Shown piece after piece: positions 23,274-31,099 of a stretch of 33,056 nucleotides of DNA. Positions within the stretch are counted from its first letter, which is position 1, and the number at the start of each line of letters is the position of its first letter. The notes under the pieces were generated by a model that was not told the DNA's origin, did no database searches, and saw only the letters and a list, made by a program, of their open reading frames with translations. The DNA is from a bacterium HR30 (GTDB taxonomy: Bacteria > Desulfobacterota > Binatia > HRBIN30), in assembly GCA_002898795.1 (NCBI GenBank), contig BEIG01000029.1, positions 1-33,056 on the forward strand, in the 5' to 3' direction. The translations under genes and the position numbers were made by a program.

Positions 23274-25961
23274 CTGACTTCGCCGCCGGAACCAAACAAG
23301 GGCGGCTATTCCGAGTAAGAACCACCCCGGCGTAGAGCTGTTCGCCGACACCAGTTCACACCCGCCGCTACGACTAACCCGAGTGACGATCTCTGGGGTC
23401 GGAGTCGCCGGCAGCGGGGTCGGAGGTGTGGGCAAAGGAGTTGGCGGTGCCTGACAAACACCCGCCAAGCAGAGGCTCGTGATGCAATCGGAGTTTTTCT
23501 GGCACGTCTCCCCTACGTCGAATGGAGGAACGCAGAATCCGCGGAATCCCGTGATGTCACACCGCTCGCCCGGTTCGCATTGCTCGACCTCGCAGCAAAC
23601 GTTGTGCACACAGAAGTCCGACTCGCATTGTTCCGGACGCGAGCACGTATCGCCTATGCGGCGGCGCGGCGTCGGCGTTGGTGGAATTGGCTGGCAGAAA
23701 CCGGCGTTGCCCGGAACACGGCACGACTGCCCCGGCGGGCACTCCTGCTGATTGCAGCATACGCCCCCCTCGATCGTGTTACAGAAGAAGAAGGACTCGC
23801 ATTGCGCAGTGTCCGAGCACGAGCCACCTCGCGGAACTTTGGTCGGAGTGGGCGTGGGCGGAGGATTATCACACACACCTACGCCCCCTCCGGTTGCCCG
23901 ACAGAAACCGCTCTCACAGTCATCGTTGCTGTCGCACTCCTGTCCGTTAGGCCGCTTGAGCTGGCAAGTACCGGCAAACCCCGGAATACTACACGACTGC
24001 CCCTCAGGGCAAAGGCGCTCGCGGCAACAAACACCGTCCACGCAGAAGCCGCTAATGCACCGCGCATCCGAGGTGCACGGGAATCCAATCGGCAGCGGCG
24101 TTGGAGTGAAAATCGGCGTTGGGGTCGCCGTTGGTTTGGGCACGCACTGGCCCTCGCGCCCGGGTTGCCCACATGTTTCGCTACTCGAGCACTGCCGTTC
24201 GCAACAGAACCCATCGATGCAGAAAGACGGATCGCACTGGGTTGGATCATCGATGCTGGAGCAACATTGCGCCGGATCGGTGCACGGGCTTCCCGGAGGT
24301 AGCCGAGTGGTGCATGTACCTTCGGAGCCAGGAATGTTGCAAGCAGCGTTCACCGCACACTGCGGGTCGCTGCAACACACCCCATCGGTGCAGAAACCCG
24401 AGGCACATTGCTCTGGCGCACTGCACGGGACACCATTGCCCGCAGGTGGTCCGCAAGTTCCGGTATTGCAGTATTGCCCCTCCGGGCAAGAAGCCGAGGC
24501 GCAGCAGAAACCATCCACGCAACGTCCGGACTCGCATTGTGCACCCAGCGTACAACGGCTGCCATTAGGCGCTGGCGGCCGACAGACGCCATCCAAGGTG
24601 GTCGCCCGCGGAGGCAGAATGTCGCATCGCTCCCCCTGCGGGCAGCTTGGAGTGCTACAACAAGTGTTGTTTACGCAGTTGCCAGACTCGCACTGCCTCC
24701 CAACTATGCATGCCGCGCCATTCGGGCGGGGCGGTACCTCGCGGGCACGCAACACCCGAACGGAATTGTTCGAAAACTCGGCGACGGCAATATCTGGAAT
24801 GGCATCCCCGGTAAAATCCATCGCTGCGATGCGGCGTGGACCCAAGCCAACGATCACTTGCGTACCGAACTCAAAACGACCGTCGCCCAACCCGGTGTAA
24901 ACGTTCACGAAGCCGGCAGTCACTGCGTTGTTGTCCGCTGCTCGCGTGCTGAACGACACTGCCAGGTCCTGCCGGGTGTCCAAGTCGAAATCCGCTGCCG
25001 CAATATCTTGCGGAGTGCAAACCACGGCCACGCCGCTAATCCTCGACGGACAAGAGAGCTGTAAAGGCGGCAAGACACGAAACAGCGGACTCTCTCCGCC
25101 AATCAAAATCGAGATCGAAAATTGGTTCACGGTGCGAATGTCGCGATTGACCACGGCAAGGTCGATCCGACCGTCATTGTTGAAATCCCCTTTAGTCATG
25201 CCAATCGCGTCGTTGCCCACCACGTACCGCTGGGGAACGACCCCACTAAACGTACCCGTGCCCGTGTTCAGAAAAACCGACACTTCGTCGGTGCCGCGGG
25301 TTCCGGTATCGAGCAAGATCACGTCGTCCAACCGATCACCATTCAAGTCGTGAGCCAAGATCACCCGCGGGTTTGCGTTCGCGGTCAGGGGAAAGGTTCC
25401 AACCCTGCTCAAACCCCGATTTCCTCCCTGGTTGACAAGAACAGTGAACGAATCCGCCGCCCCGTTCGCGGTTGCCGCGTCCAAACGCGTTCGACCGTCG
25501 CTATCAAAGTAGCCGGTAGCCACCCACACCGGCCCGCGCCGGGTTACGTCGAACGGCTGGGGTGTGGCAAACCGCCCGTCGTTACGACCACCTGACCCTT
25601 CGCCCCGGATGATAAAGAGCTTGCCGACGTTCGGGTCGGTAACGGCAATGTCGTTAATGTTGTCTCCGTTAAAATCTCCAACGGCCACGCCCCGAAGCAA
25701 GGTGCCAACTGGGATTTCCACCGCGGAAAGGAACACCCCCGTTGGGGTACCAAACAGAACGGTCACGCGATCGCGAACTGTACTGGATACGACAACGTCG
25801 TTGATCCCGTCTCCATTGAAGTCGCCACCCGTGACGTACGTGGGGCCATTTGGAACCAGACGTTGTTCCCCGGGGATGAAAGAAACTTGCGCGGACAGAG
25901 AGCCCACCCCCACAAACCCGACTGCGACAAGCGCGACAAACCCACTAATCGTACGCCTCAT
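23256..25961 (-). CDS. Exported FG-GAP beta-propeller plus Cys-module protein with C-terminal sorting-like tail
   Basis: A 901-residue cell-surface protein. The signal peptide ends in GSLSA|QVSF. Residues ~40-400 hold seven FG-GAP/VCBS motifs with Ca-type loops (DFNGDGINDVVV, DFNGDNINDIAV, YFDSDGRTRLDA, DLNGDRLDDVIL, DFNNDGRIDLAV, DFDLDTRQDLAV, DFTGDAIPDIAV), consistent with one seven-bladed propeller. Then nine Cys-rich modules follow the pattern C-x(6)-C-x-S-G-x-C-V-D-G-x-C-C, mostly with CPxGQxC and GxC (two are shortened). Thr-Pro linkers (PTATPTPIFTPTP, PTPTPTKVP) separate some of them. The end has a Cys (SGGCELVS), a hydrophobic helix (GWFLLGIAALVWF) and RRR, like a MYXO-CTERM-type sorting signal. 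GAGGAGA precedes the ATG. Function is unknown: adhesion or binding fits the parts. Its 3' end overlaps the convergent nuclease gene by 18 bases. Confidence 0.9.
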   Translation of the reverse strand: MRRTISGFVALVAVGFVGVGSLSAQVSFIPGEQRLVPNGPTYVTGGDFNGDGINDVVVSSTVRDRVTVLFGTPTGVFLSAVEIPVGTLLRGVAVGDFNGDNINDIAVTDPNVGKLFIIRGEGSGGRNDGRFATPQPFDVTRRGPVWVATGYFDSDGRTRLDAATANGAADSFTVLVNQGGNRGLSRVGTFPLTANANPRVILAHDLNGDRLDDVILLDTGTRGTDEVSVFLNTGTGTFSGVVPQRYVVGNDAIGMTKGDFNNDGRIDLAVVNRDIRTVNQFSISILIGGESPLFRVLPPLQLSCPSRISGVAVVCTPQDIAAADFDLDTRQDLAVSFSTRAADNNAVTAGFVNVYTGLGDGRFEFGTQVIVGLGPRRIAAMDFTGDAIPDIAVAEFSNNSVRVLRAREVPPRPNGAACIVGRQCESGNCVNNTCCSTPSCPQGERCDILPPRATTLDGVCRPPAPNGSRCTLGAQCESGRCVDGFCCASASCPEGQYCNTGTCGPPAGNGVPCSAPEQCASGFCTDGVCCSDPQCAVNAACNIPGSEGTCTTRLPPGSPCTDPAQCCSSIDDPTQCDPSFCIDGFCCERQCSSSETCGQPGREGQCVPKPTATPTPIFTPTPLPIGFPCTSDARCISGFCVDGVCCRERLCPEGQSCSIPGFAGTCQLKRPNGQECDSNDDCESGFCRATGGGVGVCDNPPPTPTPTKVPRGGSCSDTAQCESFFFCNTIEGGVCCNQQECPPGQSCRVPGNAGFCQPIPPTPTPRRRIGDTCSRPEQCESDFCVHNVCCEVEQCEPGERCDITGFRGFCVPPFDVGETCQKNSDCITSLCLAGVCQAPPTPLPTPPTPLPATPTPEIVTRVSRSGGCELVSANSSTPGWFLLGIAALVWFRRRSQSGGGC

Positions 25962-26224
25962 GAACCATTCTCCTCGTCTCGATCGCGACCGGCTTACCAA
26001 ATTCTTTTGCCTCGAGCCATTCCAGATTGCGGGCTCCTTTCTTTAACCCCGCACCAGGTTTGTCAAATAGAAAGATTCCCAACAGTCGAATGAGCCTTTA
26101 GCGCACAACTACCGATGTAAAGCAAGCGCCTTTGTGGCCACCCTGGAACGCCCTGGAGTAGCCGTGCTAGTGGCTCCCCAACACTCGTTCCAACCACGCC
26201 TTCGGGGCGACAAGGAGGTGCCTC

Positions 26225-27367
26225 ATGTTCTCTTTCGAGATGAGTCCGGAACAACGGGAAATGAAAGAACTCGCGCGCAAGTTCGCCGCAGAGGAAATCA
26301 TCCCCATCGCCGCCCACTGCGACGAAACGGAAACGTTCCCTGTGGACGTCTGCCGAAAAGCCTGGGAGCTTGGCTTGATGAACCTCGAAGTCCCGAAGGA
26401 ATACGGAGGTCCAGGGCTTGGCGTTTTGGACACCGTGTTGATCCTCGAGGAACTCAACTATGGTTGCGCCGGTATCACCAATGCGCTGGCGGCCAATGGC
26501 CTTGCGGCCGTGCCGCTGATCAAAGCGGGAAGCGAGGAACAAAAGAGGAAGTATCTGGGCATGCTAGCCCGGGAGTTTACCTTTGCGGCATTTTGCACCA
26601 CCGAGCCCGGAGCTGGATCCGACGTCGCCGGCATGTCCACCACCTACCGGCGAGTAGGCGATGACTTTGTCATCAACGGCGTGAAACATTTCATTTCCAA
26701 CGGATCCATGGCCCATTGGTACACGGTTTTCGCTACCCGCGACCGCAACCTCCGCCATCAAGGTATTTCTTGCTTCGTTTTGCCCGCCGACACGCCCGGG
26801 ATCAAACGCCGCCGCATGCACGGCAAACTCGGGCAACGTGCCGCCGACACCGCCGAAGTGGTGTTCGAGGAAGTGGTGGTTCCGAAAAGCGCCCTCGTGG
26901 GTGAAGAAGGGCAGGGGTTCAAATTGGCGATGCAAACCTTCGATCACACTCGGCCCGAAATTGGCGCGATTGCCATTGGCATTTCCCAACGTGCTCTCGA
27001 CGAGGCAAAAAAGTACGCACTCGAACGGCAAGCTTTTGGCCAGCCGATCGCTAATTTTCAGGCCATTCAGTTTATGCTCGCTGACATGGCCATCGAGCTC
27101 GAGGCCATGCGGCTCTTGACGTACAAGGCAGCTTGGCTGCTCGACCAAGGCGCCGGGGCGCCTATCGTTTCCAGTTACGCCAAAGCGTTCGGAGCCGACG
27201 CCTGCATGCGAATTACGACGGACGCGGTGCAAATCTTCGGTGGCTACGGGTACATGCGCGAGTACCCGGTGGAAAAACTGATGCGCGACGCCAAACTGCT
27301 TCAAATTTACGAGGGCACATCGCAAATCCAACGCGTCGTCATCGCGCGGAATCTTCTGAAGTCTTGA
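26225..27367 (+). CDS. Acyl-CoA dehydrogenase (short/medium-chain type)
   Basis: A 380-residue acyl-CoA dehydrogenase of the classic MCAD/BCAD type. The flavin loop is CTTEPGAGSDVAGM (124-137), followed by RQAFGQPIANFQAIQFMLADMA and QIFGGYGYMREYPVEKLMRDAK. The catalytic base Glu363 is in IYEGTSQIQR. It oxidises acyl-CoA to trans-2-enoyl-CoA and passes electrons to ETF. Length and all key residues are standard, so a homotetramer is expected. A strong AAGGAGG lies eight bases before the ATG. It stands alone: divergent from the FG-GAP gene across 263 bases and convergent with the aldolase gene. Among the four dehydrogenases of this window it is the most conventional. Confidence 0.95.
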   Translation: MFSFEMSPEQREMKELARKFAAEEIIPIAAHCDETETFPVDVCRKAWELGLMNLEVPKEYGGPGLGVLDTVLILEELNYGCAGITNALAANGLAAVPLIKAGSEEQKRKYLGMLAREFTFAAFCTTEPGAGSDVAGMSTTYRRVGDDFVINGVKHFISNGSMAHWYTVFATRDRNLRHQGISCFVLPADTPGIKRRRMHGKLGQRAADTAEVVFEEVVVPKSALVGEEGQGFKLAMQTFDHTRPEIGAIAIGISQRALDEAKKYALERQAFGQPIANFQAIQFMLADMAIELEAMRLLTYKAAWLLDQGAGAPIVSSYAKAFGADACMRITTDAVQIFGGYGYMREYPVEKLMRDAKLLQIYEGTSQIQRVVIARNLLKS

Positions 27368-27368
27368 A

Positions 27369-27394
27369 GCCCAGCCTCAGCCCACACGCTGGGC
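27369..27394. terminator. Hairpin in convergent gap (possible bidirectional terminator)
   Basis: GCCCAGC (27369-27375) and GCTGGGC (27388-27394) can form a 7-bp GC-rich stem with a 12-base loop, directly after the acyl-CoA dehydrogenase stop and before the end of the aldolase gene. No T-tract follows on either side, so it is at best a weak or factor-assisted terminator. Confidence 0.33.
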
Positions 27395-27451
27395 ACACGC
27401 CCTTCGTCCCACTGGCGTCCGCAGCCCTCCAGCCCCGACGGATCGCGTACG

Positions 27452-28375
27452 TTACTTCACCTTGCCAGCGTAAATGTCCATCACGGTGCGGAGAAACTCG
27501 ATGGCTTCTTGACGCGGGCGTTGAAACGAATTGCGACCAATGATGGAGCCGAAACCACCACCATCGCGAATGGCCCGAATCTCGTCCAAAATCGCACTCG
27601 TTTCTTTGGCCTCGCCGCCCGAAAAGATCACGATGCGGCGCCCATTGAACGCACTTTGTACCACGTGGCGCACTCGATCAGCGAGTGTTTCAATCGGAAT
27701 GCGCTGCTTTTCGTAAACCTTACGAGCCGCCTCCTGCTCGATGTGCGATGTTGGCGGCTTCACCTTGATCAAATGAGCGCCAAGCTGGGCAGCGATTTGA
27801 GCAGCGTATGCCACCACGTCTACAGCCGTTTCCCCCGCCTTCGACAAACCCGACCCACGAGGGTACGACCAGACAACAACGGCAAGTCCTTTCCGTTTGG
27901 CCTCCTCGGCCAATGCTCGCAACTGGCCATACATCTCATTGCGTGCCGCCGAGCCAGGATAGATGGTAAACCCAATAGCCACGCAACCCAGACGCAACGC
28001 GTCATCCACACTCCCCGTCACGGCAGGGCACGGATCGGAGCCGGTGTAAAGAGTGTCGGAATTGTTGAGCTTCAAAATCAGGGGGATCTCCCCCGCAAAC
28101 TCTGCTGCGCCAGCCTCGAGAAATCCCAACGGCGCCGCATAAGCGCTACAACCAGCCTCGATGGCCAATTCGAAGTGATACCGCGGATCGTAGCCGGCCG
28201 GGTTTGGGGCAAAACTCCGAGCAGGTCCGTGCTCGAAACCTTGATCGACCGGCAAAATAACCAGCTTCCCCGTTCCGCCCAGACGCCCGTGGTTGAGCAA
28301 CCGCGCCAAGTTGGTCAGCACCCCGGGATTCTCACTGCGGTACCAACTCAGAATTTCACGCACGCGCTCGGTCAT
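27452..28375 (-). CDS. fbaB: Class I fructose-bisphosphate aldolase (DhnA/FbaB family)
   Basis: A 307-residue Schiff-base aldolase of the archaeal/FbaB (DhnA) type that joins or splits fructose-1,6-bisphosphate. The VILPVDQGFEHGP motif (38-51) is typical. The Schiff-base Lys is in LIKVKPPTS (Lys204 or Lys206; I cannot decide which). FSGGEAK and GGFGSIIGRNSFQRP form the phosphate-binding loops. A strong GGAGGAGG lies just upstream of ATG 28375; the frame runs upstream to 28414 without a better start. With glpX in the same window it would support gluconeogenesis from acetyl-CoA-derived carbon, a sensible partner for the many acyl-CoA dehydrogenases. The gene stands alone on the minus strand. 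Confidence 0.93.
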   Translation of the reverse strand: MTERVREILSWYRSENPGVLTNLARLLNHGRLGGTGKLVILPVDQGFEHGPARSFAPNPAGYDPRYHFELAIEAGCSAYAAPLGFLEAGAAEFAGEIPLILKLNNSDTLYTGSDPCPAVTGSVDDALRLGCVAIGFTIYPGSAARNEMYGQLRALAEEAKRKGLAVVVWSYPRGSGLSKAGETAVDVVAYAAQIAAQLGAHLIKVKPPTSHIEQEAARKVYEKQRIPIETLADRVRHVVQSAFNGRRIVIFSGGEAKETSAILDEIRAIRDGGGFGSIIGRNSFQRPRQEAIEFLRTVMDIYAGKVK

Positions 28376-28758
28376 CCTCGTTCCTCCTCCGTGGCAATCG
28401 GAAACGCTGCCCACGTTAGAAAGCTCCAGTGAGCAAAGTCAACGCCACGGTTAGCTCGGCAAATTGGGCTGGCTCCGGTTTTGTTCCCTTCTCCTTTTGA
28501 TTCCGCGGTACTTATCGTGCGAAACCGTGCGCAATGTCGTGGTGTAGCCCAAGCGCAAGCACCGCCCGATTGCGGACGGGACGTCCGCACTCCCAGGCGA
28601 CGCGTGCTGGGAGCCCAGGTATGCCGGCCTGCATCCAACTCCGGGTTTTTGCGGACCAGACCTCTGCGCTCCCAGGCAATGCCGGGGAGAAGGGTGAACG
28701 TCACTCGCGTTTTCAGTTGGTGACCCGTAAAGTTCCTGCCCATCTTCTTGAACGACCG
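28376..28758. other. Intergenic stretch before the beta-helix gene
   Basis: About 380 bases between the divergent aldolase start and the likely start of the beta-helix gene. It holds the repeat pair listed separately. A plus-strand frame is open from 28534, but its first 75 codons cross the repeats and look non-coding. The promoters of both genes should lie here; I do not see clear -35/-10 boxes. Confidence 0.5.
28572..28677. repeat. Two imperfect 27-bp repeat units with palindromic core
   Basis: Units at 28572-28598 and 28651-28677 match at 22 of 27 positions (both start GCGGAC and end CTCCCAGGC), with a period of 79 bases. The first unit contains the inverted pair GCGGAC/GTCCGC. Just downstream CTCCCAG (28590-28596) pairs with CTGGGAG (28607-28613). 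Both units are followed within 35 bases by ATGCCGG. This looks like a dispersed intergenic repeat of the REP/BIME kind that can fold as a hairpin, but only these two copies are in the window. Confidence 0.6.
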
Positions 28759-31086
28759 ATGGCCATGGCAAAAAATCTTCAAGTGGCGAGAACGGAGCTG
28801 CCTGCTTTGTCGATTGGTGCGGCGCTAGCCCAATGCAGCCGTGCAAGCGCTCAACAATGGAATAGCCAGGGCTCTTGTGCTCGCGTAGCGCACACGGCGC
28901 ACAACAAAGACCAATTCTGGGGCTACCTAATCACCACCACGCTTGCTTTTGGCTTGCTCTCGAACATTGCCGTGGCCGCCCCCCAAGCGAGGGCGAGCGC
29001 AACCGAGCTCTGCCCCGCAGCGGCCGTCCCTGCTTGGCCCGAGGTTGCCGCACTGTTCGAGTCGCCACCGCGACCCGAGTGTTTCGACTGGAATGGCGAC
29101 GGCACCGTCTCCGTGGCCGACTGGGTGGTTGCGATCCTCCTATTGGGGGCAGGGCCTTCTCCCACTCCATGGCTCGGTACCCCTACGCCAACGAACACCC
29201 CCACGAACACGCCAACCCCATCGGCAACCCCGACCCCATCGAATACACCCACGCGAACACCCACTCCAACACCTTCCCGCACACCAACGCAAACCCCTAC
29301 CCCCACCATTACTCCCACACCGCCACCTTGCCCTCCAGATGGTGCTGCTAGCGTGGAAATCGACTTCCAAAACGGCGAGCTTCTGCCCGATGCCACGGCG
29401 CTGGTGAGCGGCGAGCTGCTGTTCCCCAGTTGCAACACGGATTCACCGCTGGCCACGAACTACTCGGGCCAAGTGTCGGCGACAGGCACGGCTAGCTTCG
29501 AGGGTCTCGTGCCAGGGGTTTGGATTCACCACGTCGCCGTCCTCCAACCTCCCACGGGCCAAGTGCAACATCGTCAAGGGCTAGTCGTTGCCGGTCCGAC
29601 ACCCAACCGTTTGCGCTGGCGCCTGTTCGCGTCGGTGTACACGGTCACGACACCCGACGACCGAAACGACTCTGCGCTGAGCCTCCGTGCTGCCCTGGAG
29701 CGAGCTAATACCTCGCTCGCTCCGACCCTGATTCGCTTCGACGATGCCGTCTTCCCGCCCGGACAACCGGTAACTGTCTTACTCCGCTCCGCTCTGCCAC
29801 CCTTGACTGGCGGCAACATCACCATCGACGGCTACGACGCCGGCGGAAACGCGGCTTTTCGGATCATCGATGCCAACGGTGGTGCCTACCCAGCGTTAGC
29901 CATCCGCAGCGCCCGCAATCACGTGCTCGGTTTAACGCTTCGTAACGTAGGGGGCACCGATCGCGATGTGGTATCGATCGCCGGACCAAGCGCGTTTGGC
30001 AACGCGATCGAAGACTGCCTCATCGAGGGTTCAACCACGGGCGACGCTGTCGGTATCGACGACCGAGCAGGGCGCGACTTTGCGGCTACGGCAAACGTCA
30101 TCCGCAACTCGGTGATCCGCGGTGCTAACGATAAAGGGATCAAGGTGACCACCGGGGCACACGCTCGTGTGGAGCGAAACTGGGTGATCCACAATGGCAA
30201 TGGCGGAGTTCAAGCCACCTTGGGCGGCAGGGTACTGGTGCGTGACAACCTGATCGAACACAACGAAGGCTCGTCCGCGCAAAACGGGATCGCTGTCAAC
30301 GGGGCACACCCTGCGAGTCCGGAAGACCCCGCACTGCTTCTTGCCGACGGCAACCTTGTGCGCCGTAACGCTGGAGCCGGCGTTCTCGTTCGCGCCCAAT
30401 CTGCTGCTTACCTGCGTGCGAACGTTTTCGCTCACAACGCCCGCGACGGCGGCCGCGCGCAGGCCGTTGACGCAGCGGGCAGCCCAGCAGTGCGAGCAGA
30501 CGAGAATGCGTTTGTCTGTAACCGCTCTGCCGGCTTTGTCGTAGAGTCGGACACACAAGTTGATTTCGGAGGCGGGGCGTTTGGGGGAACGGGCGGAAAC
30601 CTGTTCGCATGGAACGGCTCGGGCCAACCCCGCCGTAACTTCGTGCATGCCGCACGCACGCCGCTTTTCGCTCGCGGAAACTATTGGGAACGTTGCACTG
30701 CCCCCGGCAACTGCGAGGGCGTCGTGATCGATCAAGACATCGCCGGCAACACAACCCAAGCAGCGTTGACCCCAGCCCTTGCAGCGAGCACCGCTCAAAC
30801 ACCTCTCGTCAGGGCGGTGCGGCCGCGCGTTGCTCAAGCCGGAGAGCTGGTGCGTGTTATCGGTGCAGGATTCTTTCCGCAAACCTCGTCGTTCGTTTGC
30901 GCGGGGGAAGGTGGGTCCTGCGAGGACGCTTTCTGCGTGACGGTGAACGGAATTCCCGCCACGGTAGAAGCGGCAACGCCAACGAGCGTTTTCCTTCGAA
31001 TGCCAATGACTTGTTTTGGGCCAAGCACGCTCGAAATACGAACGCCCGAAGGTTCAGCCCTCACCGAGTACTGCATCCCCGATTGA
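28759..31086 (+). CDS. Exported right-handed beta-helix protein with dockerin-like, Thr-Pro linker and IPT parts
   Basis: A protein of about 775 residues. An internal hydrophobic signal (~52-74, LITTTLAFGLLSNIAVAA) follows an unusual basic leader, so the true start may be later than ATG 28759. After the signal comes one dockerin/EF-hand-like loop (CFDWNGDGTVSVADWVV), then a ~55-residue linker of TPT repeats (coded at 29155-29330). A beta-sandwich follows (~190-290), then a right-handed parallel beta-helix (~300-650) rich in GNxIxDC, NVIRNSVIRG and NGGVQA turns typical of pectate-lyase-like proteins. The end is an IPT/TIG-like domain (RAVRPRVAQAGELVRVIGAGFFP). It may bind or cut polysaccharide, but no catalytic residues can be named. 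It is convergent, 13 bases from the CX4CH lipoprotein. Confidence 0.85.
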   Translation: MAMAKNLQVARTELPALSIGAALAQCSRASAQQWNSQGSCARVAHTAHNKDQFWGYLITTTLAFGLLSNIAVAAPQARASATELCPAAAVPAWPEVAALFESPPRPECFDWNGDGTVSVADWVVAILLLGAGPSPTPWLGTPTPTNTPTNTPTPSATPTPSNTPTRTPTPTPSRTPTQTPTPTITPTPPPCPPDGAASVEIDFQNGELLPDATALVSGELLFPSCNTDSPLATNYSGQVSATGTASFEGLVPGVWIHHVAVLQPPTGQVQHRQGLVVAGPTPNRLRWRLFASVYTVTTPDDRNDSALSLRAALERANTSLAPTLIRFDDAVFPPGQPVTVLLRSALPPLTGGNITIDGYDAGGNAAFRIIDANGGAYPALAIRSARNHVLGLTLRNVGGTDRDVVSIAGPSAFGNAIEDCLIEGSTTGDAVGIDDRAGRDFAATANVIRNSVIRGANDKGIKVTTGAHARVERNWVIHNGNGGVQATLGGRVLVRDNLIEHNEGSSAQNGIAVNGAHPASPEDPALLLADGNLVRRNAGAGVLVRAQSAAYLRANVFAHNARDGGRAQAVDAAGSPAVRADENAFVCNRSAGFVVESDTQVDFGGGAFGGTGGNLFAWNGSGQPRRNFVHAARTPLFARGNYWERCTAPGNCEGVVIDQDIAGNTTQAALTPALAASTAQTPLVRAVRPRVAQAGELVRVIGAGFFPQTSSFVCAGEGGSCEDAFCVTVNGIPATVEAATPTSVFLRMPMTCFGPSTLEIRTPEGSALTEYCIPD

Positions 31087-31099
31087 AGCTCAGCAAGCG

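Noticed and set aside
23752-24900. 382-codon plus-strand frame opposite the Cys-module protein
   Set aside because: It mirrors the Cys-rich repeat coding on the minus strand (repeated Gln, His, Ser, Pro), has no domain or ribosome site, and the minus-strand protein is clearly real.
26564-27331. 255-codon minus-strand frame inside the acyl-CoA dehydrogenase gene
   Set aside because: Antisense to a complete, standard dehydrogenase with all catalytic motifs.
28534-28758. Longer N-terminus for the beta-helix protein
   Set aside because: The first 75 codons cross the palindromic repeat units and read as non-coding; the signal peptide lies much further in.
29155-29330. Repetitive DNA resembling a tandem repeat or CRISPR-like array
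   Set aside because: It is the in-frame coding of the Thr-Pro linker; there are no constant repeats with unique spacers.
30031-30882. 283-codon minus-strand frame inside the beta-helix gene
   Set aside because: Antisense shadow; the plus strand carries the beta-helix pattern and there is no domain in the antisense reading.
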